Source: Fibrobacter sp. UBA1765 (lineage in GTDB: Bacteria; Fibrobacterota; Fibrobacteria; Fibrobacterales; Fibrobacteraceae). From it: 12,215 nucleotides of DNA. Every line of letters begins with the position of its first letter. Within the stretch, counting starts at the first letter, position 1. The position numbers were made by a program, and so were the translations under genes. Location of the stretch: the NCBI GenBank assembly GCA_002314675.1, contig DCGZ01000020.1:1-12215 (forward strand), in the 5' to 3' direction. Positions 5,776 through 12,193 of the stretch are shown here, piece after piece. Under the pieces are notes generated by a model. The model saw only the letters and a program-made list of their open reading frames with translations. It was not told the origin of the DNA and did no database searches.

Positions 5776-7230
5776 CTAAAACAGATCATCCAATGTTATA
5801 GAGTTCATTACTTTTCTGGAATAGGCGTTATTAAGCAATCCAAATGGGGTAATGTAAACAGGCACCAGTGTCTTCCTTGTCTTTGCAACCTTTCTGAATA
5901 TTTCCATACGCCTAAAGACCTGCTGGTCATACGCCTTTGTGATTTCGTATTCGTTGTTCGAATACTTCATTTCACAAATGTTGATAACCTTATCGCTACG
6001 GTCGATGAGCAGGTCAATTTGCGCTCCTTGCTGAAGCATTTCATCTTCATTAGTTTTGTCTGCTTTGTAAATCCAGGAGCACGGATCGCTTTGCATACCG
6101 GCAATTCCTAAGGCACCGACAATGTTGTCCAGGTGGTGCAGGCAAACTTTTTCAAAAGCAAAGCCACACCAGGTAGCATGTTTTGGTTTACCCAGAATTT
6201 TCAACCAGTAGTTTTTGGCATTGTCATTTTTGCTCTGCAAAAAATGATAATGAAACAATGTGTAAAGATCAACTAGTTGGTACAACTTTTCTTTCTTGGT
6301 TTTGCCAAACGGAGTGTAGCTGCGAATAAATTCACATTCCTCAAGTTCAACCAACATGTTCGTCAGGTTGCCGTTGTTTATGAGTTTTGTCGCATCTGCA
6401 ATTTCTTGACGAGTCATCCCTACGCCTTTTTGAGACAGAGCGGCGATGATTTCTTCTTGTTTTTTTGAAGTCTTGAACAGGGAACTGAACAGTCGACGAA
6501 ATTCCCCGTGCAGTTCTCCACTTCTTGAAAAACACAGGTAGTCCGTATTTTCGGCAACGCTTTTATCTTTTTCAAAAAGAGACAAGTAGTATGCGACACC
6601 CCCAAAAACCATGTAGCAGTCCAAAATTTCAGGTCGCTCGTACGCAAAGCCTTTGGACTTAAAATAGTATTCGGTCTCTTTTAAGGTGAACGGCGAAATA
6701 AGCATGCGATGGGTTACGCGATTGTGCAGTCCACCTCTGGAATTGATTAATTTATTCAACATCCAAGATGTAGCCGAACCGCAAACAATGAGCTTTATAT
6801 CGTCTCTATAAAAGGCCCAGTTGTTCCAAAAATATTCAAGAGCACCTAGAAATCCTGATTTCGGAGTGTCAAGCCAGGGAAGTTCGTCAAGGAAGATAAC
6901 CTTGGGGCCGTCGCACTGCTTTTCGATAAACTTTTCCAGCTGATGGAAAGCCATGGACCAGGAATCCGGCTTTGGAAAAATTTCATTGCAGAAGTCGTTC
7001 AAGGCGAGATTGAAGTTTTCTAACTGCACTCCCACGCTAGCGTTTTCTCGGCCCGAAAATCGGAACGTGAAGCAGTCCTTGAACAGCTCCTTGACCAAAA
7101 AGGTCTTCCCCACACGCCTACGACCGTAAACCGCGACAAATTCCGATTTGTCGGATTCAATAACGTTCCTGAACTTTCGAATTTCTTCAGAACGCCCAAT
7201 AATACCTGCAGTGTTTAATTCGATTTTCAT
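5776..7230 (-). CDS. ATP-binding protein with wHTH and PD-(D/E)XK-like C-terminal domain
   Basis: This 484-residue protein belongs to the archaeal-type AAA ATPases common in Bacteroidetes and Fibrobacter. Domains in order: an ATPase with GRSEEI (12-17), Walker A GRRRVGKT (36-43), Walker B VIFLDELPWL (111-120, D115 and E116) and the sensor segment VCGSATSWM (149-157); a winged-helix part about 255-305 (MTRQEIADATKLINNGNLTN); and a C-terminal nuclease-like domain with FAFE (357-360), D406 in AQIDLLID and E420-M-K422 in ICEMKYS. The family's role is not established; defence or mobile-element roles have been proposed. The winged helix suggests DNA binding, and two tandem palindromes lie directly before the ATG, so autoregulation is plausible. 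There is no ribosome-binding site before the ATG. Confidence 0.93.
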   Translation of the reverse strand: MKIELNTAGIIGRSEEIRKFRNVIESDKSEFVAVYGRRRVGKTFLVKELFKDCFTFRFSGRENASVGVQLENFNLALNDFCNEIFPKPDSWSMAFHQLEKFIEKQCDGPKVIFLDELPWLDTPKSGFLGALEYFWNNWAFYRDDIKLIVCGSATSWMLNKLINSRGGLHNRVTHRMLISPFTLKETEYYFKSKGFAYERPEILDCYMVFGGVAYYLSLFEKDKSVAENTDYLCFSRSGELHGEFRRLFSSLFKTSKKQEEIIAALSQKGVGMTRQEIADATKLINNGNLTNMLVELEECEFIRSYTPFGKTKKEKLYQLVDLYTLFHYHFLQSKNDNAKNYWLKILGKPKHATWCGFAFEKVCLHHLDNIVGALGIAGMQSDPCSWIYKADKTNEDEMLQQGAQIDLLIDRSDKVINICEMKYSNNEYEITKAYDQQVFRRMEIFRKVAKTRKTLVPVYITPFGLLNNAYSRKVMNSITLDDLF

Positions 7231-7235
7231 AACAC

Positions 7236-7269
7236 GGCTAAATCTAACAAAAAAATACGAGATTTAGCC
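7236..7269. repeat. palindrome unit 1 upstream of the ATPase (putative operator or leader hairpin)
   Basis: GGCTAAATCT (7236-7245) and its exact reverse complement AGATTTAGCC (7260-7269) are separated by 14 A-rich bases. On the coding strand of the ATPase the last arm ends 5 bases before the ATG, where a ribosome-binding site would normally be. The unit is repeated nearby at 7289-7321. Confidence 0.85.
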
Positions 7270-7288
7270 ATAATATAATCAATAATTC

Positions 7289-7321
7289 AGCTAAATCTTA
7301 CAAAAACAACGAGATTTAGCC
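7289..7321. repeat. palindrome unit 2 upstream of the ATPase
   Basis: GCTAAATCT (7290-7298) pairs with AGATTTAGC (7312-7320) around 13 bases; the outermost pair of unit 1 is lost here. The two units are 52-53 bases apart, about five helical turns, and the loop sequences are also similar (both contain ACAAAAA and end in ACG). The predicted transcription start falls within this unit. Confidence 0.85.
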
Positions 7322-7323
7322 AA

Positions 7324-7352
7324 ATTATATATAAAAAAAAACATTATTGCAA
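7324..7352 (-). promoter_or_regulatory. promoter of the ATPase gene
   Basis: Read on the minus strand, TTGCAA (7347-7352) and a perfect TATAAT (7324-7329) are 17 bases apart. Transcription would start near 7317, giving a leader of about 87 bases that contains palindrome unit 1 and most of unit 2. The match and spacing are the best for any promoter in the window. Confidence 0.65.
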
Positions 7353-7488
7353 AACAAAACATGCCCACGAATTATCGGGGGCGTATCAAGGATGCACAAA
7401 CCAATCACTTGATTTGCAAAACATAGAAAACACTGTTGGCAGGCTCAGTTTCAAGTCCATACTTACAACTTGTTATTATATTTTCCGT

Positions 7489-10338
7489 ATGGCTTCCGTA
7501 AAGATTGATAAAACAGCGCACAAAGCGAACATCAAGCATTTTGTCGAACAGTGGTCCGACCCGACCAAGTACGACGAAAAACAGTATTCACAGAGCTTTT
7601 GGAATGCGCTTTTGCGCGATGTACTTTGCGTAGAACGTCCCGAAGAAGTCATTAGCTACGAGAGCCGCGTCAAGCTGAGCCATACCAGCTATATTGACGC
7701 CTATATTCCCTCCACAAAGATCCTGATTGAGCAGAAATCCGCCAAGCGTGATTTGCGAGAGAAAATTCCGCAGAGTGACGGAACCGAGCTAACACCATTC
7801 CAGCAGGCGAAGCGTTACGCAACGCAACTCCCCCGCAGCCTTTATCCCCGTTACGTAGTGACATGCAACTTCAAGAGTTTCCTGATTTACGATATGGAAA
7901 CGCCCGACGGAGAGCCCCAGGAAATTTTCCTGAAAGACTTGGAGAAGGAATGGAGCCGTCTGCAATTCCTTGTGCAGGAAGAGTCCAATGTGTTGCAAAA
8001 GGAACTGGAAGTTTCTATCAAGGCGGGAGAACTTGTTGGAAAAATTTATGACGCGTTCAAGGCGGAGTTTGCAAAGGTTCGAAGCGGCGAGCCTACCGCA
8101 GAGGATTTGCACAGTCTAAATGTACTTTGTGTGCGTTTGGTTTTCTGCCTTTACGCCGAAGATGCAGGCATTTTCAACAAGGACCAGTTCTACCATTTTA
8201 TGAAAAGCTTCCGCCCCGAAAATATGCGCGGCGGTTTGAAAGACCTTTTCAGGATTCTGGATACAAAGCTTTGCGATCGAGACCCGTTCCTTGAAGAAAA
8301 GTACAAGGCATTCCCCTACGTGAACGGCAACCTTTTTGCAGAACAGCCAGGCGAAGTTATCCCGACCATTACCGAAGCCACCGCCAACATCCTCCTGGAT
8401 CAGGCGAGCCTGGGCTTTGACTGGTCCGAGATCAGCCCCACGATTTTCGGTGCCGTTTTCGAGAGCACTTTGAACCCGGATACCCGACGCAAGGGCGGCA
8501 TGCACTACACCAGCATCGAGAACATCCACAAGGTGATCGACCCGCTTTTCCTGGATGCTCGCAAGGCGGAACTCTCCGAAATCAAGAACGTAAAAAACAC
8601 CAAGGAACGCAACACAAAGCTGCAGGAATTCCGAAAAAGTTTGGGCGAAGAAACTTTCTTTGACCCGGCCTGTGGCAGCGGCAACTTTTTGACAGAAACC
8701 TACATCAGCCTGCGAAATCTCGAAAACGAGGCCCTGGCCGAACAGCACAATGGCGAGGCAGTCCTCGACGTGATGGGCGACGAAATCTTCGTGAACATCC
8801 ACCAGTTCTATGGCATTGAAATCAACGACTTTGCGGCCACCGTTGCAAAGACCGCCCTGTGGATCGCCGAATGCCAGATGATGCAGAAGACCGCCGAAAT
8901 TCTTCATCGCAATCTTGAATTTTTGCCATTGAAAAGCTACGGCAACATTACCGTCGGTAACGCCCTGCAAATTGACTGGGCTAAATTAGACGAGAGACGA
9001 AAGACGAGAGACGAGAGAGGCCCCGCTTTCAATTACATCATCGGGAATCCGCCGTTTATCGGAGCAAGGTTGATGGCGCAAGGTAGTGAACAAAAAAAAG
9101 AAATTGAATCCCTGTTTGGCGATATAAAAGATGTTCAAGACTTGGACTATGTATGTGGATGGTATAAAAAGGCGGCTATGTTGATACAGGGAACTGATAC
9201 TCAAGTTGCTTTTGTTTCTACAAATTCTATTTGTCAGGGCGCACAGGTTCCTGTTCTATGGAATGTTCTGTTAAGCGAACTGAATGTCACAATCAATTTT
9301 GCATACCAGACTTTTAAATGGGAAAGCGAGTCTAACAAGGAAGCTGCTGTATTTTGTGTAATTGTTGGTTTTGGAGCAAAGGATTTACCGAATAAAAAAT
9401 TATTTGACCCTATGACTGAGGGGTCGTTCAAAATTGTAGAGCATATCAGCCCATATTTGAAACCGGGAACAGACACTTTTGTTACTGCAAGAAACACTCC
9501 ATTGTGCGAAGTTCCCAAGATGTGTTTTGGAAATCAGCCCCGTGATGGTGGACATCTGATTTTAACTGAGGAAGAAAGAACTGAAATTCTCAAAAAAGAA
9601 CCCAATCTTGAAAAATACATCAAGGTATATATGGGTTCCGAGGAATTCATCAACAACAAGAAGCGCTACTGCATCTGGTTGAAGAACTCCGAACCTGCAG
9701 ACATTTTGAATAGCAAGATACTTGGCGAGAAAGTTTCCGCTGTTCGTGAATTTAGGCAGTCTTCAAAAGCGAAAACCACGAATGGATATGCCAAGGTGCC
9801 TCATCTTTTTGCTCAGCTTACTCAACCCGATGACAAATCGTTCTTGATTGTTCCGAGCGTTTCTTCAGAACGCAGAACCTATGTCCCGATAGGATTCTGT
9901 GGGCCAGAAATCATTTCAAGTAACGCAGTTCAAATTATCCCTGATGCCACCCTTTTCCATTTCGGAGTTCTCACCAGTTCCGTACACATGGCTTGGATGC
10001 GTGCCGTCTGTGGACGATTAAAATCAGATTACCGCTACTCCAAGGATGTTGTCTACAACAACTTCCCGTGGCCTAATGTTACGGACTCTCAGAAAGAAAG
10101 AATTGAGTGTGCGGCAAAATCAATTCTTGACGCTAGACAAAAACTACCGAACAACTCTCTTGCACAAATGTATGGTGAAAAAATGGTTGTTCTTACGGAT
10201 TTGTGCAAGGCCCACCAGGCCAACGACGCCGCAGTCATGGCCGCCTACGGTTTCAACAAGAACATGACCGAATCCGAAATCGTCGCCCAGCTCCTGAAAA
10301 TGTACCAGCAGCTTGTTTCTGGCAATAAAACCAGCTAA
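7489..10338 (+). CDS. MmeI-like (type IIL) restriction-modification enzyme, DNA adenine methyltransferase with N-terminal nuclease
   Basis: A 949-residue single-chain restriction-modification protein, close in size to MmeI (about 920). The N-terminal nuclease has D70 in SYIDAYIP and E81-Q-K83 (IEQKSAK), matching the D-X9/10-EXK site of MmeI. A helical spacer follows, then MHYTSIENIHKVIDPLF, SAM-binding motif I FFDPACGSGNF (390-400) and the catalytic NPPF (520-523) of N6-adenine methyltransferases. The rest should hold the target-recognition domain; the family block SDYRYSKDVVYNNFPWP and a helical end follow. Such enzymes methylate one strand and cut nearby, using one recognition domain. The ATG at 7489 is preferred to an upstream TTG because the extension is unlike the family; TATATT lies 6 bases before it. 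Inside the gene are a tandem 7-base repeat (8989-9016) and a sharp composition change after NPPF. Confidence 0.93.
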   Translation: MASVKIDKTAHKANIKHFVEQWSDPTKYDEKQYSQSFWNALLRDVLCVERPEEVISYESRVKLSHTSYIDAYIPSTKILIEQKSAKRDLREKIPQSDGTELTPFQQAKRYATQLPRSLYPRYVVTCNFKSFLIYDMETPDGEPQEIFLKDLEKEWSRLQFLVQEESNVLQKELEVSIKAGELVGKIYDAFKAEFAKVRSGEPTAEDLHSLNVLCVRLVFCLYAEDAGIFNKDQFYHFMKSFRPENMRGGLKDLFRILDTKLCDRDPFLEEKYKAFPYVNGNLFAEQPGEVIPTITEATANILLDQASLGFDWSEISPTIFGAVFESTLNPDTRRKGGMHYTSIENIHKVIDPLFLDARKAELSEIKNVKNTKERNTKLQEFRKSLGEETFFDPACGSGNFLTETYISLRNLENEALAEQHNGEAVLDVMGDEIFVNIHQFYGIEINDFAATVAKTALWIAECQMMQKTAEILHRNLEFLPLKSYGNITVGNALQIDWAKLDERRKTRDERGPAFNYIIGNPPFIGARLMAQGSEQKKEIESLFGDIKDVQDLDYVCGWYKKAAMLIQGTDTQVAFVSTNSICQGAQVPVLWNVLLSELNVTINFAYQTFKWESESNKEAAVFCVIVGFGAKDLPNKKLFDPMTEGSFKIVEHISPYLKPGTDTFVTARNTPLCEVPKMCFGNQPRDGGHLILTEEERTEILKKEPNLEKYIKVYMGSEEFINNKKRYCIWLKNSEPADILNSKILGEKVSAVREFRQSSKAKTTNGYAKVPHLFAQLTQPDDKSFLIVPSVSSERRTYVPIGFCGPEIISSNAVQIIPDATLFHFGVLTSSVHMAWMRAVCGRLKSDYRYSKDVVYNNFPWPNVTDSQKERIECAAKSILDARQKLPNNSLAQMYGEKMVVLTDLCKAHQANDAAVMAAYGFNKNMTESEIVAQLLKMYQQLVSGNKTS
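8989..9016 (+). repeat. tandem heptanucleotide repeat GACGAGA x4 inside the restriction-modification gene
   Basis: Four consecutive 7-base units: GACGAGA, GACGAAA, GACGAGA, GACGAGA, followed by a partial GAG. They encode the low-complexity stretch DERRKTRDERG between the SAM-binding half and the NPPF motif. Gain or loss of one unit shifts the reading frame, because 7 is not a multiple of 3. Confidence 0.9.
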
Positions 10339-10458
10339 TTCTATTAAAATTTTCCAAAAATCTAAAAATATCTAAATTTTAGAAATTATTTTGGCAAAAT
10401 ATTTCCAAAATTTCCTATTGAATGATTCCATCCCTTTTATAAAAAAACAACACACCTA
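10339..10458. other. very AT-rich spacer with short palindromes
   Basis: No gene is visible. The stretch contains the palindrome TCTAAATTTTAGA (10371-10383), flanked by CCAAAA and TTTTGG that could extend a weak AT hairpin. A further TTTTGG...CCAAAA pair follows at about 10390-10410. It may mark the end of the restriction-modification transcript, but no GC-rich stem with a T-run is present. Confidence 0.3.
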
Positions 10459-10487
10459 TTGCGTTCGTAAAAAGTTTTTACTATATT
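10459..10487 (+). promoter_or_regulatory. promoter of the HigB/HigA-like operon with embedded operator
   Basis: TTGCGT (10459-10464), a 17-base spacer, then TATATT (10482-10487). The spacer holds the palindrome GTAAAAAGTTTTTAC (10467-10481: 7-base arms around one G), ideally placed for a repressor to block RNA polymerase. A longer inverted repeat, TGCGTTC (10460-10466) and GAACGCA (10499-10505), flanks the core. Toxin-antitoxin operons are usually repressed by their antitoxin, and the HTH protein encoded downstream is the natural candidate. Confidence 0.65.
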
Positions 10488-10514
10488 AGACAAACGAGGA
10501 ACGCAGGAGGTTTG

Positions 10515-10832
10515 TTGAAAATTGAATTTGCAGACAAGAATTTGGAGCGGTGCTCTTGGGACGAGACTTTTGCCTTGCGGTTCATGGGCCAAAAACGGGC
10601 CAATCTTTATAGGTTGAGGATTCAGGCGTTGAGGCTTGCCGCCAACTTTAACGATTTAAGAAATCTTGCAGGGAACTTCCACGAACTGGTTGGCGATCGA
10701 AAAGGGGAATGGGCATGCAACCTTGATCAGCCTTACCGATTGATCATCAAGGGCTCGGAGCCGGATAAAGTCATTGTTTGGTCTGAAATTTCCGAGGCAG
10801 AAGTCAAAGAAATTGTAGACTATCATAAATAA
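10515..10832 (+). CDS. higB: HigB-like RelE/ParE-superfamily toxin
   Basis: This 105-residue protein (KIEFADKNLERC, ALRFMGQKRANLYRLRIQAL, FHELVGDRKGEWACNLDQPY, RLIIKG, and the end EIVDYHK) has the length and closing pattern of the RelE/ParE-type toxins found beside HTH antitoxins. Such toxins cleave mRNA on the ribosome in characterised HigB systems; here this is inferred. The gene has no ATG near its ribosome-binding site. AGGAGG at 10505-10510 is followed by two TTG codons (10512 and 10515). I take 10515, which leaves 4 bases of spacing and gives the usual MKIEF start; 10512 would leave only 1. The strong site combined with a weak start codon may limit toxin synthesis. The antitoxin gene begins 9 bases after the stop, the toxin-first order typical of higBA. 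Confidence 0.88.
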   Translation: MKIEFADKNLERCSWDETFALRFMGQKRANLYRLRIQALRLAANFNDLRNLAGNFHELVGDRKGEWACNLDQPYRLIIKGSEPDKVIVWSEISEAEVKEIVDYHK

Positions 10833-10841
10833 GAGGCATTT

Positions 10842-11822
10842 ATGGCAGAAGAAAAAGAAAGAGACTATTGGTGGGTGGTTGCACCCGGCGAATTTCTTCA
10901 AGAAAAACTTGACGAAATGAATATGGATGTCAATGAGTTTGCATCCCGCATTGGCTACACAGCAAAAACGGTAAACGAAATTCTCAAGGCAAAATGCGCG
11001 ATTACCACAGAAATGGCATTCAATCTTGAATATGCCACAGGCATTCCCGCATCCTTTTGGTTGACAGCGCAACGCAAGTACGAACAGGACTTGATGCGTA
11101 AGCAAATCAAGGCTACACTAGGTGACAAGTCCATCTGGCGTAACAGCCTTCCGCTAAGCGAGTTAAAGCCCCGCCAATGGGTTGAAGACATCGACAACAA
11201 GGAAGACAACATTTCTCCACTGTTGCGTTTCTTTGGTGTTTCCAGCCCCAAGGCCTGGGAAAATTATTACTGTAAGGCAAGTCTCAAGGTAGCCTTTCGC
11301 ATTTCGCTGGCAGAGGCTCAAGACCCTTACGCCGCATCCGTCTGGCTTCGCCGCGGAGAAATTCTCGCCGACGCCATCAAGATGGAAAAGCAGAACGACA
11401 AAAAGCAGCGAATCGTCATCAAGAAGGCGTTACCGCAATTTATTGAGCTTGCGTCTGCCTACGGTTCCAAGAGTACTATGGGCAAGCCTGGCGAAATTGA
11501 CGAAGGCATGGTCAAATTGCAGGAATTGGGAGCAAGTCTCGGCATGAAGATTCTTTATGTTCAGAATTTCAAGTCGGCTCCCATTCACGGCATGGCCCGC
11601 TGGTATCGCGACATTCCCGTAATTCAGCTTCACGACCGTTTCAAGGACCGCAAAGCATTCTGGTTTACCTTCTTCCATGAATTAGCCCACATCATTCTGC
11701 ATGGCAAAAAGGACATTTTCATCAAGAACATGTACCACGGCAACAAAAATCCCCTAAAGGACGAAGAAGCCAATATGTTTGCCCAGAAATGCATGGACGA
11801 CGCTTTTAAAACTCAACCTTGA
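10842..11822 (+). CDS. higA: HigA-like XRE antitoxin fused to ImmA/IrrE-type metalloprotease domain
   Basis: A 326-residue protein with two parts. Residues 14-72 form a HigA-type helix-turn-helix (APGEFLQEKLDEMNMDVNEF, ASRIGYTAKTVNEIL, TGIPASFWL). Residues about 190-326 match ImmA/IrrE proteases: a zinc motif H279-E280-L-A-H283 in FTFFHELAHIILHGKK, and DEEANMFA (307-314), where a glutamate normally supplies the third zinc ligand. HigA antitoxins are often about 100 residues, so the protease part is an extra domain seen in a subset. ImmA-type proteases cut repressors, so self-cleavage or cleavage of a partner could release the operon from repression; that is inference. The protein stops soon after the third ligand, somewhat short for the family. 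GAGG lies 5 bases before the ATG. Second gene of the operon. Confidence 0.9.
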   Translation: MAEEKERDYWWVVAPGEFLQEKLDEMNMDVNEFASRIGYTAKTVNEILKAKCAITTEMAFNLEYATGIPASFWLTAQRKYEQDLMRKQIKATLGDKSIWRNSLPLSELKPRQWVEDIDNKEDNISPLLRFFGVSSPKAWENYYCKASLKVAFRISLAEAQDPYAASVWLRRGEILADAIKMEKQNDKKQRIVIKKALPQFIELASAYGSKSTMGKPGEIDEGMVKLQELGASLGMKILYVQNFKSAPIHGMARWYRDIPVIQLHDRFKDRKAFWFTFFHELAHIILHGKKDIFIKNMYHGNKNPLKDEEANMFAQKCMDDAFKTQP

Positions 11823-11860
11823 TTTCGGTAATTTTTTCCGATAATCCTCCCCCCATTCCC

Positions 11861-11889
11861 TTGCCAATTTTTAGGGATATTCATAAATT
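11861..11889 (+). promoter_or_regulatory. promoter of the tryptophan-responsive leader
   Basis: TTGCCA (11861-11866) and TAAATT (11884-11889) are spaced by 17 bases. The leader ATG follows 7 bases later at 11897, so the leader peptide could be read from a nearly leaderless transcript; no ribosome-binding site lies within 15 bases of that ATG. Confidence 0.45.
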
Positions 11890-11896
11890 TTGACAC

Positions 11897-11956
11897 ATGA
11901 AGATGATCAACGTGCTTTGCGAAAACTTTGACGGCCGATGGTGGCGCGGGCTCTAA
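11897..11956 (+). CDS. trpL: Trp-type leader peptide, 19 residues
   Basis: The peptide reads MKMINVLCENFDGRWWRGL and ends with TAA. Two adjacent Trp codons (11939-11944) followed by Arg near the C-terminus recall the classic trp leader of enterobacteria (WWR). Its value comes from what follows: mutually exclusive RNA structures and a terminator at the expected distances. It is therefore a sensor whose translation speed reports charged tRNA-Trp, not a functional protein. An in-frame ATG two codons later could also serve as start. Confidence 0.75.
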   Translation: MKMINVLCENFDGRWWRGL

Positions 11957-12030
11957 CATAGAGTCTGGTTTTTGCGAGTATAGTTGATCAAGGCAAAAGG
12001 CTTCCAGACTCCCTGGAGGCTTTTATTTTT
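11947..12030 (+). promoter_or_regulatory. tryptophan attenuator (alternative 1:2, 2:3 and 3:4 RNA structures)
   Basis: Three overlapping pairings are visible. The 1:2 stem pairs 11947-11955 with 11959-11967 (core CTCTA/TAGAG, 9 pairs including two G-T). The 2:3 anti-terminator pairs GAGTCTGG (11961-11968) with CCAGACTC (12004-12011), 8 perfect pairs. The 3:4 terminator pairs 11996-12007 with 12013-12024. A ribosome stalled on the Trp codons at 11939-11944 would cover strand 1 and free strand 2 to pair with strand 3, allowing read-through. Normal translation would leave 3:4 to terminate. An additional long-range pairing TGATCAAC (11904-11911) with GTTGATCA (11983-11990) is possible. Confidence 0.75.
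11996..12030 (+). terminator. attenuator terminator
   Basis: A 12-pair stem (AAAGGCTTCCAG with CTGGAGGCTTTT, two G-T pairs) with a 5-base loop is followed by ATTTTT, a standard intrinsic terminator. Its left arm overlaps the anti-terminator strand, so it forms only when that strand is not captured upstream. Confidence 0.85.
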
Positions 12031-12193
12031 CCCAAAGACATTTAGAACCTCCAGGTAATCCAGGACCTGCGCCTAAAAAGCTATTTTTACGGCTGTTTAA
12101 AACAGCGGCAGTGCCGTGCAACCTTAACCTCAAAGGCCGTTGGCCGACCTCGAAGAGAGCGAAGCGAACGACCTGAAACCTGAAGACCTGAAT
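12031..12193 (+). other. spacer between attenuator and next gene, with palindromes and short tandem repeats
   Basis: No gene is visible. The stretch contains the perfect palindrome GCTGTTTAAAACAGC (12092-12106), then CGGCAGTGCCG (12106-12116), and three near-identical units ACCTGAA / ACCTGAAG / ACCTGAAT (12171-12193) that run directly into the next ATG. Confidence 0.55.

Noticed and set aside
5653..6111. 152-codon plus-strand open frame
   Set aside because: It runs antisense to the 3' part of the ATPase gene and into the spacer; the ATPase nuclease-domain motifs are on the minus strand.
7236..7321. CRISPR-like array suggested by two similar units
   Set aside because: Only two units are present, each unit is itself an inverted repeat, and the interval has no spacer-repeat periodicity; they are better explained as operator or hairpin elements.
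7414..7488. N-terminal extension of the restriction-modification protein from a TTG start
   Set aside because: No ribosome-binding site precedes it and the 25 extra residues do not resemble the start of MmeI-like enzymes; the ATG at 7489 gives the expected N-terminus.
8116..8970. Long 284-codon open frame on the minus strand
   Set aside because: It lies entirely antisense to the restriction-modification gene, whose motifs and length prove the plus-strand reading.
11823..11845. Weak TCGG...CCGA hairpin after the higA-like gene as a terminator
   Set aside because: Only four base pairs around a long T-rich loop and no T-run after it; too weak to call.
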